Of a stretch of 64,000 nucleotides of DNA, positions 34,731-47,979 are shown piece by piece. Under the pieces are notes generated by a model that was not told the DNA's origin, did no database searches, and saw only the letters and a list, made by a program, of their open reading frames with translations. Made by a program: the position numbers and the translations under genes. Source of the stretch: Ziziphus jujuba (taxonomy: Eukaryota; Streptophyta; Magnoliopsida; Rosales; Rhamnaceae); assembly GCF_031755915.1 (NCBI RefSeq), contig NC_083383.1, forward strand, positions 18,155,001 to 18,219,000. Direction: 5' to 3'. The first letter of the stretch is position 1. Every line of letters starts with the position of its first letter.

Positions 34731-36577
34731 TTTAAATATATTCAATAATAGGAAAAGTTATTTGTTAAAAGTGTAGGCATATCTTTCTCTAATTGGTGAT
34801 ACTTGTATTTATAGTTTTAGATACTCATGCGCGTAGAAATTTTAATCCAAATAAAACTCTATAATTGACCATCTTAGAAAATTCAATTCAACTCAATTTG
34901 TATTGTTTTGGTTGTTAGCTTGCTTTGTTACGTCTCTTCTTTTATAGAAAACAATCCTAGCCGGACTCAACCATATCTTTTAACTGGGGTGTTTGCTAAC
35001 AACTAAATATGTAGCTAGCTGATAACTAAAAAGCAGTTTGGTTAATGGACAGTGAAAAAATAACTTATCGAAAAAAACAAAAAATAACTTAATTGTTAAA
35101 ATAGTAAAAAAAAAGACTTGGCTATTAGAAAAGAGACCAAAACAAAAAAAAAATAATAATAATACTTGGCTACTTATGACCATGGACCCACCATTACCAA
35201 TTAACGAAGGCATTTCTCAATTCCATCAACCAACATGCTTTTTACTCTACTCATCAGCCATGGAAGTTCTGAAAATCCATTAGCCAAGGCATCAATTAAG
35301 CATTCTTAAAAGGCATTCGCCAAGGCATCAACCAAGATAACCATTAGTCACTAAAATTTAAAAGTTATAAGCCAAACATTTCTTCAACACACCAGCTAAA
35401 AAATTTTCAAAACCTATTGCCCAACCACTTCCATTACCCATGCCATTCGATACAAAATAAATATATATATTTTTTATGGTTTAAAAGAGTTCTTGAAATT
35501 TCTGACTTTATTAAATAAGAGATTTTTACATAATAAATAATTAACAGTTTTTGGATCTCACATAGAATTTTATATTTGAATTCAAATATTAATTATTATT
35601 TTATTTAATATTTAAATTTTTGTTACATAAACATTTCTATTTAATTAAATTAGGGATTCTCTGATAAAAGACTTACTTGTGCAGTTGGAATTTATAAAAA
35701 AAAAAATTCCTAACTTAATTTTCACTGGTATAACATTTAAAATTAGTAATAGAACTTTAATATTAGTTATTATAGATGTTTAAACACTTAAAATGCTCAA
35801 CAAATTGACACTTAGAGTAAATTTTAGTAATTTCATTAACTGTATTATAGATAACAACTTTAGTTACGACCTAATATCTAAAAACAACAAATTTATTTTG
35901 GGAATACTGATACAATAGTAGCCATGGATTTAACTGGTAGAAAGATGCTGTAGGAGTATGTAAAAAGATTTCCTAAATCCATAATTTTTACTAGGATAAC
36001 ATATGGAATTAGTAAATATGCAAGTTTAAAAAGATATTGGGGGAATTTTTGTAAATGATAAAAAAAAAAAAAGTTTAAAAATAGATATATACAATCAGTC
36101 TTCTATCTAGATATTATTAATTATTGGATTGCTTCAATTGTTAAAATTTAAAAATATATTTTAGATTTATATGAATATAATAACATACTAAAACCACAAA
36201 ATAGGCAAAATAAATCATTTTAGAATTAAGAGATCTAAAAATTGACAAGGGATATCCTAATGGAAAGACAATCTTGATGTGAGAATTTATATATATATAT
36301 ATATATATATATTTCCTTCAATGCAAGAATTATGGAAATTCTGGGGGAAAAAAAAAATTATGCGAGAAAACTGTGTAAGGATACAAACATAAATGAAAAT
36401 ACATATGAATATATGTTGTCGTGTACAAAAAATTTATTCAAGATTCTCACATAGGATGTTGAAAAATCAAACAACTTATGTTAGATGCCTATAACATCTT
36501 CTTCATTGTTAATCTTCAATTATACATTTTTTTCATCTCTTCGTTTGCATGTTTTTAAGAAATTTTATTAAAAATAT
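34731..36577. other. AT-rich intergenic DNA
   Basis: No gene. Repeated phrases such as GCCAAGGCATCAA at about 35284 and 35322 suggest small local duplications. A TA run lies at 36287-36312. Confidence 0.6.
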
Positions 36578-37003
36578 AATAATAAGGCTTAATTTCTTTT
36601 CACTCCCAAAAACTATAATATATTTTGCACTTTACACTTAAACTATAAAAAATTCTGTCATTGTCTCCAAACTATTTTTGTTTTTATCATTTTAATCCAA
36701 TTGTACCATTTTCTACAATAAATTTGGCAAATTAACCACATATTGCACAAATATAAAATAAAATATCATAAATTGTTTTAGAATAAGTTATATAAATTGT
36801 GCGTGGTTAAATTTCATAAAATTCTTTTATTAAAAAATGTCCGACTTGACTAAAACAATAACAAAGCAATTTATCTTTTTTTGCCGGAAAAAAAATATAT
36901 AAAAGCAATTCTATGAGGCAATACGAAAAATTTTATAATTTGGGAGACGAAATTAGAAAATATATTATAATTTTGAGAGAAAAAAAAAAGGATAATATTA
37001 ATC
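36578..37003. mobile_element. Foldback element with ~70-bp arms
   Basis: The left arm from 36578 contains CTCCCAAAAACTATAATATA. The right arm ending at about 37003, reverse complemented, gives CTCTCAAAATTATAATATAT with the same order of motifs inside (an ...AATTTC... and a second CTCCCAAATTATAAAA). About 425 bp, non-coding. Family not assigned. Confidence 0.55.
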
Positions 37004-37280
37004 GTAATGATAATCAATCTAACAAAATATCAACTTTTATTTCATTTTGTTTTTATTTATATGGAGACGAGTTCTAATAAATTAAAACCTCTAAAAGAAT
37101 ACTTACGGAATTATTAGAATTTATTAATTTAGAAAGATGATTTGTTTATCAATAAATGAATATTTATTAATTTAAAAAGAATTTTAAATATTTTTTGAAA
37201 AAACTATAATTTAATTATTAATTTATTAATTTAAGCATGCAAGGCTACAAGAAGTTAAGCTTCATATGCCCAAGTAGTAC

Positions 37281-37330
<50 letters not shown>
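37281..37330. repeat. ATA/TAA microsatellite
   Basis: 50 bp of a trinucleotide repeat with one interruption (ACT at about 37310). It directly abuts the 3' side of a minus-strand LINE fragment. Confidence 0.95.
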
Positions 37331-37331
<1 letters not shown>

Positions 37332-37332
37332 G

Positions 37333-37600
37333 AAAAACAGCCTCGAACAAAACCACAGTTATTACGAAAAACACCAACCCCACCCGAAACACCTGGAGCA
37401 ACCTGGGAAACACCATGAGTATTCACCTTAGTCTAACCTGGTACTGGGGCCATTCAAACATGCTGAGAGGCACCCAAATGCCTAATAATCATCAAATCCT
37501 CCACCGAGCTCCATATAACGCCATTTTGCATCAAATTAGCTTCCCCAATGTCCCGACCCACAAACCTAGTTGGGATTTTGTTATCTCTCCCATAATGCAC
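37333..37600 (-). pseudogene. LINE RNase H fragment
   Basis: On the minus strand the stretch reads TKVNTHGV, where KVNTDG is the start of the LINE RNase H domain, then PGVSGGVGVFRNNCGFVRGC, the typical GGVFRN..GFV strand pair. Upstream is the proline-rich linker (VPG before TKVN) and WSSVEDL. The catalytic Asp of TDG is changed to His and the domain stops at the microsatellite. A small truncated LINE copy. Confidence 0.7.
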
Positions 37601-40600
37601 TATTATTATATATTTTTTTGAAAAATAGTTTTAGTAATTATATATGTAATTTTTATTTAATTATATATGTATTTTTTTTATTTTACCCAAAACATATTTA
37701 TAACTTACCAAGATGTCGAGTACATTTTTAATTATTTTAGTGAAAGCAATACATGATAAAATTGCCTATTGACGAAAAGATTATATAACAAATAACGAAC
37801 ATGTCTATCAATGATGATAATCCAAAAGACAATTATGTTTTACCATTTTTTTTTTCCAAAAAGAGGCACTTCACATTGTAATAATTTTAAATAATTATTT
37901 GCTGCAGAAAAAAAAAATGTGGAGTATGCACATTGAAAAAATTAAAGATGAAGTTGAGTTCGATTCATATACGAAGAAAAAAGCAAAGAACGTTAGGATG
38001 TATATTTTGCCAACAACCGCAACAAAAAAATAAAAATAAAAAAATAAAAAAATAAATAAAGGTTGTTAAATAAAAGTTTGTATAATATGAGTAAATGCTC
38101 ATAGATTTTTATTATTTGTCATCGTTAATAACAATCATTAGCTTATATGGTAAATTTTAATTGTGATATTTAATTTTATTTATTTTATTTTAAAATTTTA
38201 AAAATAAACACCTTAATGGTAATAATTTAAAATGTCATTTGATATACAGTTTCCGCTGGTGATCATTTATCAGTAGTGATAAATAACATTTTTCATATTT
38301 ATATATGTATTCGCGTTTATAAATTTAGATAATTATTAATTTATATATTGAATGTTTCCTAAAGTAATTTTTCAAAATAAAATTAGCATCTTATACATTT
38401 AGTTAGATTATTAATTTAGTATACCAGCACAAATTATGATTGGACAATTTTATTATTTTAGCAAAATTATTCATTTTATGAAATTTTTATTGTATTATAC
38501 TCTTCATACCCTTTAAATTTGAATTTTTAAGCTATTTGACTAAGTTTAATCAAATTGGACTTTTACATGTAACCAAGTTTAAATTTTCTTTAGAATTGGA
38601 ATTTGACTTTGATTCTTATGTTATTGCATAAAACTCGTCGATATGAGTCTATAGACTAGTTATACACCTAAATCAAAGTTACAGTTAAAAAGTTATAATT
38701 TTAGGAAGTTTTTTTATCATCAACATTATATATGTATCCAAACCAGTCCAAGCTAATGTCTATTCACTATCCAAAGACCTATATATACTTGGTGAGGTAT
38801 GCCATAGGAGTAAACAACTGAAAAAATACCCAACAAGTCCCCAAAACGTTTAACAAACTCTAGGAACCCATGACACAAACTTGACCTGTTGGAGACCCCA
38901 CGACCCACCACCATTGCAAATTGGTTTTATCATTTTTCATTTTTTTACCATTCTTCGGCCACCAATCTTCTACACATGCCATTGCAAAAGGCAACCCATA
39001 GAATTTCCAGCCATCATCCAAATTTTCACAACAAATAACGACTGCGCAAGCTCAGATTGGCAGTCTAGAATCGATGATTGAGGTTTACAAACTCACCAAA
39101 TTTTAACCAGTTTTCCAATTATTTACAATGAGTTTTGGGAAGGTCATAATGGAGTAAATGATATTTTTGTTCTGGAATGAACATGAGATATGGATTTGTG
39201 GTACTATATGCCAAGCAATACTATGGTTACAAATACATACATAGATACAATTATAGATACAATTATTATTATTATTATTATATTTATATAGATATAGATA
39301 TATATATATATATATATTACTTAGCCCTCTGATATTGTCACATGATGTTAGTTGGTTGATAGGTTCTAACTCTGTAATGCCGAGGATCATATGATAGTTT
39401 TCCTTTCACCCATTAGTTTTGTAATGCCTTATGACGCGAAGAATCATATAATAGGATTTGGCATGGGCAAGACACCTAGGTTTTGGTATTATATGCATAA
39501 TGGTTATGAAACTATTATTATTACTTATGGTTTGTTTATGAAAAAATATAATTTATTTATTTATTTAAGTACTTGAGTTTATAACTGATATTATATTTAC
39601 AAATACTTTCATATGAAATATGAGTTTTGTTATGTTTTTGGAAAAAATTCATGCATTTTTTGAAAGATACATTCCAAAATAGAGGAACTTTCAAAAGAGT
39701 AAAATAAAGTTTTGAGATAAATGATTTGAAGACAAATAATTATTTTCATATTATTATTTTACTCCACTCACTTAACTTAGTTCTTTTTTTTTTTTTTTCT
39801 CTTTGGCTTTTTTTTTTTTTTTAACTTTTCCTTTTGGCCTTTGCTGACAAATTTTGTACATCATGTTTAGGCATCTTTCATTGTTCGTATATTATTAAAT
39901 TGCTGATGTATCATTCTTTTCATTTGTCTCTGATGATAGTATATATTCTTTATTTCGCTCAATCTAATATATAAATTATATTGAACATTTATGATATTTT
40001 GTATTCGTTTATTTGTACTTCTTAGTTTGCTTGAATGGATTAACTAATATGTATAACTCTTATATTATCTTTTTTTCTTTCTTAATTATTGGGTTTGGGA
40101 TCCTTGATGTTTATGATTGATTATTTTGTGAGAATTCTACTAAAATCGTTTATGATATTTTATTAAAACTGTTAGATTATATCTAAATTTTAAGGAGATT
40201 TTACTGAATTTTCGATTGAATTTTCAATAAGGCTTTCCTAGACCGAGTCACTTCGGTATCCAGGAAGGACCCTGGGGACAATACTATCATTATCTATCCT
40301 AAGCTTTCTCCTACAAATAATTTTCTCTACGACAAATTTATCATCTCCTATATGCAAATGTACAATAAGCAAATGTTGCCCCTTAAAATCCTCAAGGCAT
40401 GGCACCACTTTACCTATTTCACTTAAACTTTCGCCAGCTCCATAGTATTAGTATAACCTCCCCAACACCACTCATAAAACCACAATTACTAAACTAACAT
40501 AAATAATTTTTGATATTTCAAATGTTGACACTCTTCCAAACATAAAAGTTTTGAAGCTCAAGTAAGTTTGAAGTTTATTTTAATTAGCAAATTTACATCC

Positions 40601-40762
40601 TACTTGGTATAGCTTAGGAAAGTTGTTATTTACTTTAGAGATTCAAAAACTACTTTTGAAAGCATTTGACCAATTTTCGCAAGTTCTCCAAATCTTGAGA
40701 AGGGCTTCTAATTAAAGCCATTGTAAAAATAATTTTTCAAAAAGCTTAAAAAGTAGAAATAA
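37601..40762. other. AT-rich intergenic DNA
   Basis: Mostly simple-sequence and low-complexity DNA: AAATA repeats near 38030, TTA repeats near 39260, a TA run at 39298-39316, poly(T) near 39785 and 39811. A more complex patch at 38860-39080 and another at 40230-40500 look like remnants of something transcribed or transposed, but I cannot name them. Confidence 0.55.
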
Positions 40763-40770
40763 AAAATAAC
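40763..40770. repeat. Target-site duplication of the hAT-like element, left copy
   Basis: AAAATAAC; the right copy at 41960-41967 is GAAATAAC, 7 of 8 identical. Confidence 0.7.
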
Positions 40771-41959
40771 TAGAGGTGGCAATTTAGGTAATGACACGTC
40801 AATACAACTCGAAAATGACACGGAATAAATGGACTTGGATTTATCATAAATGGGTTCAGATTATAATCGGATCAACTCATTTAACACAATTATTAACTAT
40901 GTCATTTTCGGATTGACCCATGTATCTCGAAATTGACCTGCAATAACCTATCTCTCTTTACTAGGTCTTAGTTTTGGTCATTTTTTCTTCTTTCTTCGGT
41001 GGTACCTTAGATCTTGAAAGAATAGAGGAAAGTTTGCACCAAGCAGGATCAGAAAACCCATTTCACTCAGTACACCAATTCCACTTGTTTCAAGTGAGTG
41101 CTTTGGGGGGTGCATAGTATTTTAACCAAAAAAAATCTGTTTCTTTTTCTTTTTTGTATATTTTCTTTTACTTCTTTCCAACCGTGATCTGAATTTTGAA
41201 GCATGCATGTGGAGTTTTCCATTTGTCCTTTTCAACCTAAGGCAGGCCATGCTAACATTATTATAGATGATGTTGGTTGACTAGTTTTAATTTTTTTGAT
41301 TATATATGTACTATGTTTTGTACATTATTTTCCTCTCTATGTTTATGCCATTTTCTCTGGAAGTAGATGGCTGTTCATTTTTTTCTTTTTTTTCTTTTCA
41401 CTTTTTTAATATGATAATCAATATTACTACAATTATTTTCTAACATTCCTTAAAGGTTGTTTCATGTTTTTAAGTTCTCGTGGCTCCCATCACGTGGTTG
41501 TGTTTAAAGACTTAGATATCCTTTCCTGTTTAATTTTTTAATAAGTTTTTATGTTTCTTGTTTCTTGTTTAATTTATGTTTCTTTTAATTTTTTAAAAAT
41601 TTTCTTCTCTCTCTTTTATTGAATTTTTTTTAAGCACATGTATTGAGACTTATGTATTGTGAAATAGAATTTTTGGCAATTTAAACAGGTTATTTCAGTA
41701 AATATGTTAGTTTTCAGGTTAATAGATTAATTTTTAAGGGGTCAATTTCAGGTTAACAGGTTAATAGGCCAACAAAATCCATTAAAGTAATCATCTTAAG
41801 TGGATCGTGTCGTGTTAACCTGTTTACAAACAGGTCGGGTTAGTATTTTAAGTACCTAACCTAATTAATAAATGGATCATGTTCGAGTAAACCAATTTTT
41901 ACCCAATTTTTAAAGGGGTTGACACGAATCCGATCCATGAACACAAATTGCCAGGTCTA
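40771..41959. mobile_element. Non-autonomous hAT-like element
   Basis: 1,189 bp. Ends TAGAGGTGGCAATTT and, reverse complemented, TAGACCTGGCAATTT: 15-bp inverted repeats with two mismatches, flanked by a 7/8-matching 8-bp duplication. TAG..GTGGCAA ends and 8-bp duplications are hAT features. Subterminal DNA carries repeated motifs around ACACG, GGGTTA and GACACGAA, as in other such elements. No transposase reading frame. Confidence 0.75.
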
Positions 41960-41967
41960 GAAATAAC

Positions 41968-42605
41968 TAAGAATGGTAAAATAACCCGATTTGTCCCATC
42001 TCTACAATGCCTCACCCCTAACGAGGCGGGGATTTTCCATTTACTTAGGGTGGTGGGGTGGGAACAGGACAAAATTCTTTACCTTAGATCAAGATCGGGG
42101 TAAGGACAGAGAATATAATCTTTGCCCTATATACATATATATTAGATAAAACTTATTAGTTTTTTTAAAAATATGTATGCATTTGTGGCATAATTTTTTT
42201 GTTTGGAAAAAGGAAATAACAATATTATTAAGTTTTAAAATATAATTTCTAGATCAAAAAGATAATTTTTTTTAAGAAAATAAAATATTAAATATTTAAA
42301 CAGGTATATATGGTAGAGAGTGGGCATCCTAGCCTCAACCTAGAAAATCCCCACCCTGTCCCATCCCGCCATCGATCCTCATCCTAACTCAGAGAGGAAA
42401 ACAGGATGGGGAATGGGGACCCCCACCTCGATCAAGAAAGTCTCCACCTTGTTCTATCCCACCACCAATCCCCATCTCGACTTGAAGAATCTATGTCCTC
42501 CCCTGTCCTGCCACCAAATGAGGAATGGAACGAGGATGGAGAATTCAAATAGGGTGCGAAACAGCGGAGGCCACCCCATTCAACTCCATTCCATTAGCAT
42601 CTCTA
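41968..42605. mobile_element. Second hAT-like candidate, abutting the first
   Basis: A GC-rich block with GGGGAT and CCCCAC motifs. Left end TAAGAATGGTAAAA and right end (reverse complement) TAGAGATGCTAATGG are weakly similar. Flanks GAAATAAC and GAAGTAAA match 6 of 8. If real, it used the target duplication of the neighbouring element as its own insertion site. The open frame at 42413-42631 inside it is not a protein. Confidence 0.4.
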
Positions 42606-42626
42606 GAAGTAAAAGTGTAAATTATC

Positions 42627-43700
42627 CCTAAAAGTGGAATCGACTAGGAAAGTAAGTAGTATAAATCTATATATTTGTATAATATATAAAAGAAAAAAAG
42701 TATGTGCTACATGTCAGTATACTGTTATTCCAAATTCCCTCTAAAAGCATTATTTATTTATTTATTTATTATCTTATCTTTTATAATTATAACCAAATAT
42801 GTATAAAATCAATTTTTAATATAAATATCAATAACTATCAAACAATTGAAAAAATGACATATAGTAATAGTTTTGAAAGAAATTTAAAATAAACCAAATA
42901 TTTAATTTTATTTTATTTACCAAATAAGTCAAATACGTAAAATGTATTTGCATATATATAGTTTTCTTAATTAAATATTTTTACATATACAAATATGGTT
43001 GCATGAAAATTAATAAAGATATCCTTTTATTTAGATATAAAAACATAATATCATAAATAATAATTATTAAATATAGCAAAATAATATATATTTTCAAAAC
43101 AAATTATTTATCTTATTTTATTAACAATTAATATATATTTTTATTATTATATTAGATGGACAGTTTAGGAAGACTAGATTTTAATAAAGTATATTCGGAC
43201 CAATGGGGAAAATCTTGGAGATCATTACCCAAGAACGCACCTATTATCCGTTTTAAATTATATATATATATATATTATAATAATAAATAGTACATTATTA
43301 TAATAATGGAATTGCAATATTTATTGCATTTAATAACTACATACATTAATAATGTTGAAATAAAATTCAAATAAACAAGATATTTTATTTTATTTTATTT
43401 ACTAAATAAGTCAAATATATTTTGCTATAAATAAGTCAAATAGATTTCAATTATGAGATTGATCTCTTTATTTGATTTTCTTAAATATATATGTAAACAT
43501 AAATAAATTAGTAATGAGATTGATCTTTTTATTTGGTAAAAAACATATATATAATAAATGATTTTCTTATTATTACTAAAATAATAAGATTAAAATACAG
43601 TAACTAATAATGAGATTTATTTTTTTACCAAGAATATGTGTGTGTGTGTGTGTGTTAACAAATGATATATATATATATATATATATGTTTAAGATGTACT

Positions 43701-43731
<31 letters not shown>

Positions 43732-44750
43732 ATTTATCTTAATATAGATATATATTTTTCAATAGAGGAGTTGTCCAATTATTTTAAATTGTATTTAAAA
43801 GATAATTTTAAAATTATGATAATACATATATACATAAATATATATGGTCAATAATAAATAGAATTTCATTATTAAATAATAAAATTAAAATACAATAACA
43901 AATAATGAGATTTATTTTCTTATCAAAAACTTTATTGTAAATAATACATTTTTTTAGTATTTTCCAAAAAAAAATGTTTAAGATGCATTTATATATAGAT
44001 ATATATACGTTAATAAAGAAAACAAATACTTAAAAGGACTTATATATATATATATATATATATATATTAAGTTGCTTTAAAAGATAATTTTAAAGCTATG
44101 ATAATATTATATAAATACATTTGAATTTGAATTAAATTATATAAATATATTTAAATTTAAATTTGAATTTGAATTTTATAAATGAAAAAAATTAAATAGA
44201 TAAATAGTTTTTAATTTGAATTCCATAAATAATTTATTTTATATGGAAAAAAATGTTTTTATAGAATAAATAATAATAATAAATAAATAAATTACATTAT
44301 TAGTATTTAATATATGAAAATTAATTATTTACAAAAAATTAAAAAATACATTTGAATTTGAATTTAAATTTAAATTCTATAGATGAAAAATATTTGAATT
44401 TAAATTAAATTATATTATATAAATGTATTTAAATTCCATAAATAAAAACAAATTAGATACGAAAATTTCATAAATGAAAAAATTAAATAGGTAAATATTT
44501 TTAAATTTGAATTATATAATTAAATAATATTATATATAGAGATCAACTTTATAGTTATTAACAAACTTTTATAGTATATATTAAAAAAAAATCTAGATAT
44601 AATTAATAAAAAAAAATTTAAATAGATTTTTAAATATAATTAATTATTATAAATTATTTTTAAAATATATCTATTATAATCATACATATCATGCATAGTA
44701 TGAAAATACATGCTAATGATCCTGAAAGTGGAATTGACTACGAAAGTAAG
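42627..44750. repeat. AT-rich block flanked by 30-bp direct repeats
   Basis: 42627-42656 and 44721-44750 match at 27 of 30 positions (starting CCTAAAAGTGG and CCTGAAAGTGG). The 2.1 kb between them is extremely AT-rich, with TA runs near 43260, 43667 and 44040, a TG run at about 43638, and repeated phrases ATGAGATTGATCT and ATGAGATTTATTTT at four places. It could be an expanded local duplication or an insertion. Confidence 0.6.
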
Positions 44751-47090
44751 CATAAATTAAATTTTGTTTTTACTGGCTATTGGAAGATTGAATAAGGTAA
44801 ATGTTGGGATGGTTTACATTAGAGAAAGAAGAAGAATTCTATTGTTATAAGAGCACTCAAATGGAATTTTTATTTTATCATTTTATTATATTTTTTGGAT
44901 ATTCGGAAGAGAAGATTTAAACATGGACTTTTGTCAGAATGCAATGGCTTCACATTGTTCCAATTTTAAAAGGAAAGGCAACAAAATTCGAGTAGGTGTT
45001 TACTGTTTAGTATATGCATTAAAGATTTCAAATATTTTCTATTTTCTTAGAAAATAAAAGGGAAATTCAAATATTCGCCACGTGGGATAAGGTCACAAGG
45101 AACACATCCACCTTGTGGGTGGGTCAGACAGGCTTGTTTTTATCAGTATGTCACACATACACTACACATGGATATCTGCAGGCACATTGGAAAGATGAAA
45201 GTCGCATATGCCCACACCATAGACACCCACGTCTACTATTTTTAGGACGGATGTTTCTTTCAAAACCCCAATCCCAATAACCCAAAAAAAAAAAATAAAA
45301 AAATAAAAAAATAATGAAAAACTAAAAAAAAAAAAAAAAAAATGAAAAATAAAAGTAAGAAATAATGCTTGTTATCCCGACGAGGTTGCACAAAATTTCA
45401 CGTGTTCTATAAACTTGTAATAAAATAATATATTTCATCATAAATAAAATTTTGAAAGCCTAAATATAATAAATTTTTATCTTGTTCTATTAAAATGCCT
45501 TAAAATAACGCTTTCAACTCTCATATTTCAATTTACGCCTCGAAATTTGAATTTACTTAGAATAGAATTTTAACAAATGACCGTTAATTGTTTAAAATTA
45601 TTAAAATGTAAAAACATAGATGGTTTAATTTATAATATATTAAAATTAGAAAGCTTAGACTGTGATAAATTATATCTAAATATTGGATAACTTCATTAAA
45701 ATAGAAGTTATTTAGATCTTTTTTATTTCAAAGAGTATAATTTTTAAAATAAAATTTATATTAAAGAATTTTAAAATAATAAACAGTACGATTTTTTTTT
45801 TTTATCTAACTTCAGTAGTAGTTTCTATAACAATTCTTTATTTTGCATTTCTTTATAAATAATTGGATTCATATTTTTACTTTTTCTTTTTTTTTTCCTT
45901 CTTATACCAAAGTAGTATTTAAAAAAAATTGAAATATGAAATATAATTAATAAATTAATTAAAATTATGCATAGAAAATTGTAAAATTATAAATGATTTC
46001 ATTGAATGCTTTTGTAGAAAAAAAAAATGAATTTGATTGCTACATTTAAAGAATCAAATGGTTTTTTTTAATTTGAACAGTTTATTGAAGTTATGAAAAT
46101 GGAGTATGGTTCTTTAAAATAAAAAATAATACTTTTAAAAAATTTGTTAAAGATGCTTTTAAAATGTAATTATTTAATGGAAATGGCTAAAGTGTAATTT
46201 TATTTTTTTTTCATTTTGAATTACTCAAATTTAAAATTATAAATGTGAAAGAATGTGAACACTTCTATTAAACTATTTCCATTGATATTACTAAAGTGTC
46301 ATTAATCGTATTAATATCTATAAATTATTATTATTATTATTATATTTATAGGACTAAATTTAATCTTAAAAAAAAAAAAAAGGCTATGCGGGATATTATA
46401 GTAATCATAAATTTATTGACATATGATTGATGAAAGACTATTGTGACGGTCCATTATTGTCTACAAAAATCAAAATGTTGAGCAATGCCTATTGAAAAGA
46501 CAAGAAGGCGTGATTGAGGAATCTGCTTTTCTTTAAAAACTAAATAATTAAATAAATTACATATAGAAACTTAAGCAAATGGTTAAAGATAGGTTAATTT
46601 TATCTTTTTATCTTTCTCATTTTAAAATTTAATTTAAATATAATTTAATTTTTATTTGAAATTTGATTTAAATATAATTTAATTTTTGTAGTTTTAAAAA
46701 TACTATTTATATTCCAAATTTTTTTTGGTTATTTATTCACATTTTTTTAAAATATCATATATATTTTCTGTTAATATAATAGTTGTAATTTTTAAAATTA
46801 ATGTAAACCTCAAGAGCTCAAAATGAAATATTCCTTTAAAAATATTTTATACTTTGAAATTATATAGTATATTCCATTTTATACCTCAATCTTTAAAAAA
46901 ATTTCAATTATATACTGAATTATTAGTCTATTTTCATTTTAGTTTAGCTGTTACCTATTCGAAATTTGGTCGGAATGAACCACATAATACAAGTAATATG
47001 CTTTTTGATGAAAGATATTTGTCATAAAAAAACAACTATATATGAATTAAATTGAAAAACTGAAAGAAAATATAATTTATAAACATATGT
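44751..47090. other. AT-rich intergenic DNA with a short GC-richer patch
   Basis: No gene. The patch at 45060-45250 stands out by composition and contains CACGTG at 45079-45084 followed by GATAAGG at 45086-45092. TTA repeats near 46330; poly(A) near 45285, 45325 and 46370. Confidence 0.6.
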
Positions 47091-47350
47091 TTATGCGTCT
47101 CGCTTGTTGAGCTATGGGCCTATGGATGCTGTTTTATTTTGTCTACAAGTGGGATTTTCTGATGGAAAGGTCATCAGTGATTCACACGTTGCAGCTTAAA
47201 TTGATAAACGAACTAGTGATGATTTGAGGTGAATTCCTTTCTAGTGAAAGAGATTAAGCAATTGTTAGCATGCAATGTGAATTTCTCGTGTTCTTTTGCT
47301 AGTAGAGAGATTCTAATAGGCTTAGCTCAAAAGCGTGCACATTAGGCTTG
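47091..47350 (+). pseudogene. RNase H-like (RVT_3) fragment
   Basis: Plus-strand translation shows DAVLFCLQVGFSDGKVISDS, then after a stop IDKRTSDDLR, then EIKQLLACNVNFSCSFASRE and a tail resembling NRVAH.LAKRA. These are the middle and end of the RNase H-like domain found at the end of plant LINEs and in stand-alone copies. In-frame stops show decay. Confidence 0.55.
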
Positions 47351-47950
47351 CTTTGTTTTTTATGGTGAAAAAGTGCAAGGAAGGAAGAAGATAGATGGAA
47401 AAGTAGAAGGAAAAATAGGCTTGTTGTCTGATTAAAAAGGAAAAGAGGATGAATAAAAAATTAGAAGATGAGTTTTCCATCTAAAACAATTATTTTATGT
47501 ATGGAGGAATTCTTAGAAGGAAAAACATTCTATAAATTAAAAATAGTTAAATTTACATAAAGTTTTTTTCTTCATTTTATTTCTCACTTCTATATTAAAT
47601 GAATGATGGACAGTAGTTTACCATATTTCATCTCGTACAAAATATCTGGTGGGAAAAATATGAATTTCCCCATTCCTCTGGTTTTCTATTTCTCATTTAT
47701 TTTTCATCATTTCTATTTTATATTCCTCTTATCAAATCCAATCTAATTATTATGAAATAACTAAATCAACTAAGTTGGATTGGATTATATGGATTGGTTT
47801 GGTTCGTTAATCCCTTTTTTTAGTACACCCCCAACAAAAAAAAAATAAATAAACATTGCATATTTTAAAAATGCAAAATGTCTTTAATGTTAAAAGAAAT
47901 TATGTAAAACCTAGAGATGAACTCACAACCCGTTAACTTATCATTATTAA
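47351..47950. other. Intergenic DNA
   Basis: No gene or repeat structure recognised. Confidence 0.5.
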
Positions 47951-47979
47951 CACAATATTAAGGGGAGATATATATATAT

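Noticed and set aside
38881..39081. 66-codon open frame with many Pro and Cys
   Set aside because: No recognised family, no flanking gene structure; could be a transposon remnant, not supportable as a gene.
39391..39576. 61-codon open frame
   Set aside because: Isolated in AT-rich DNA, no motif.
42413..42631. 72-codon open frame rich in Pro and Ser
   Set aside because: Lies across the end of a hAT-like block made of GGGGAT and CCCCAC motifs.
43259..44067. TA-run cluster as a possible replication origin
   Set aside because: Simple TA repeats are scattered all over this window; no further origin features.
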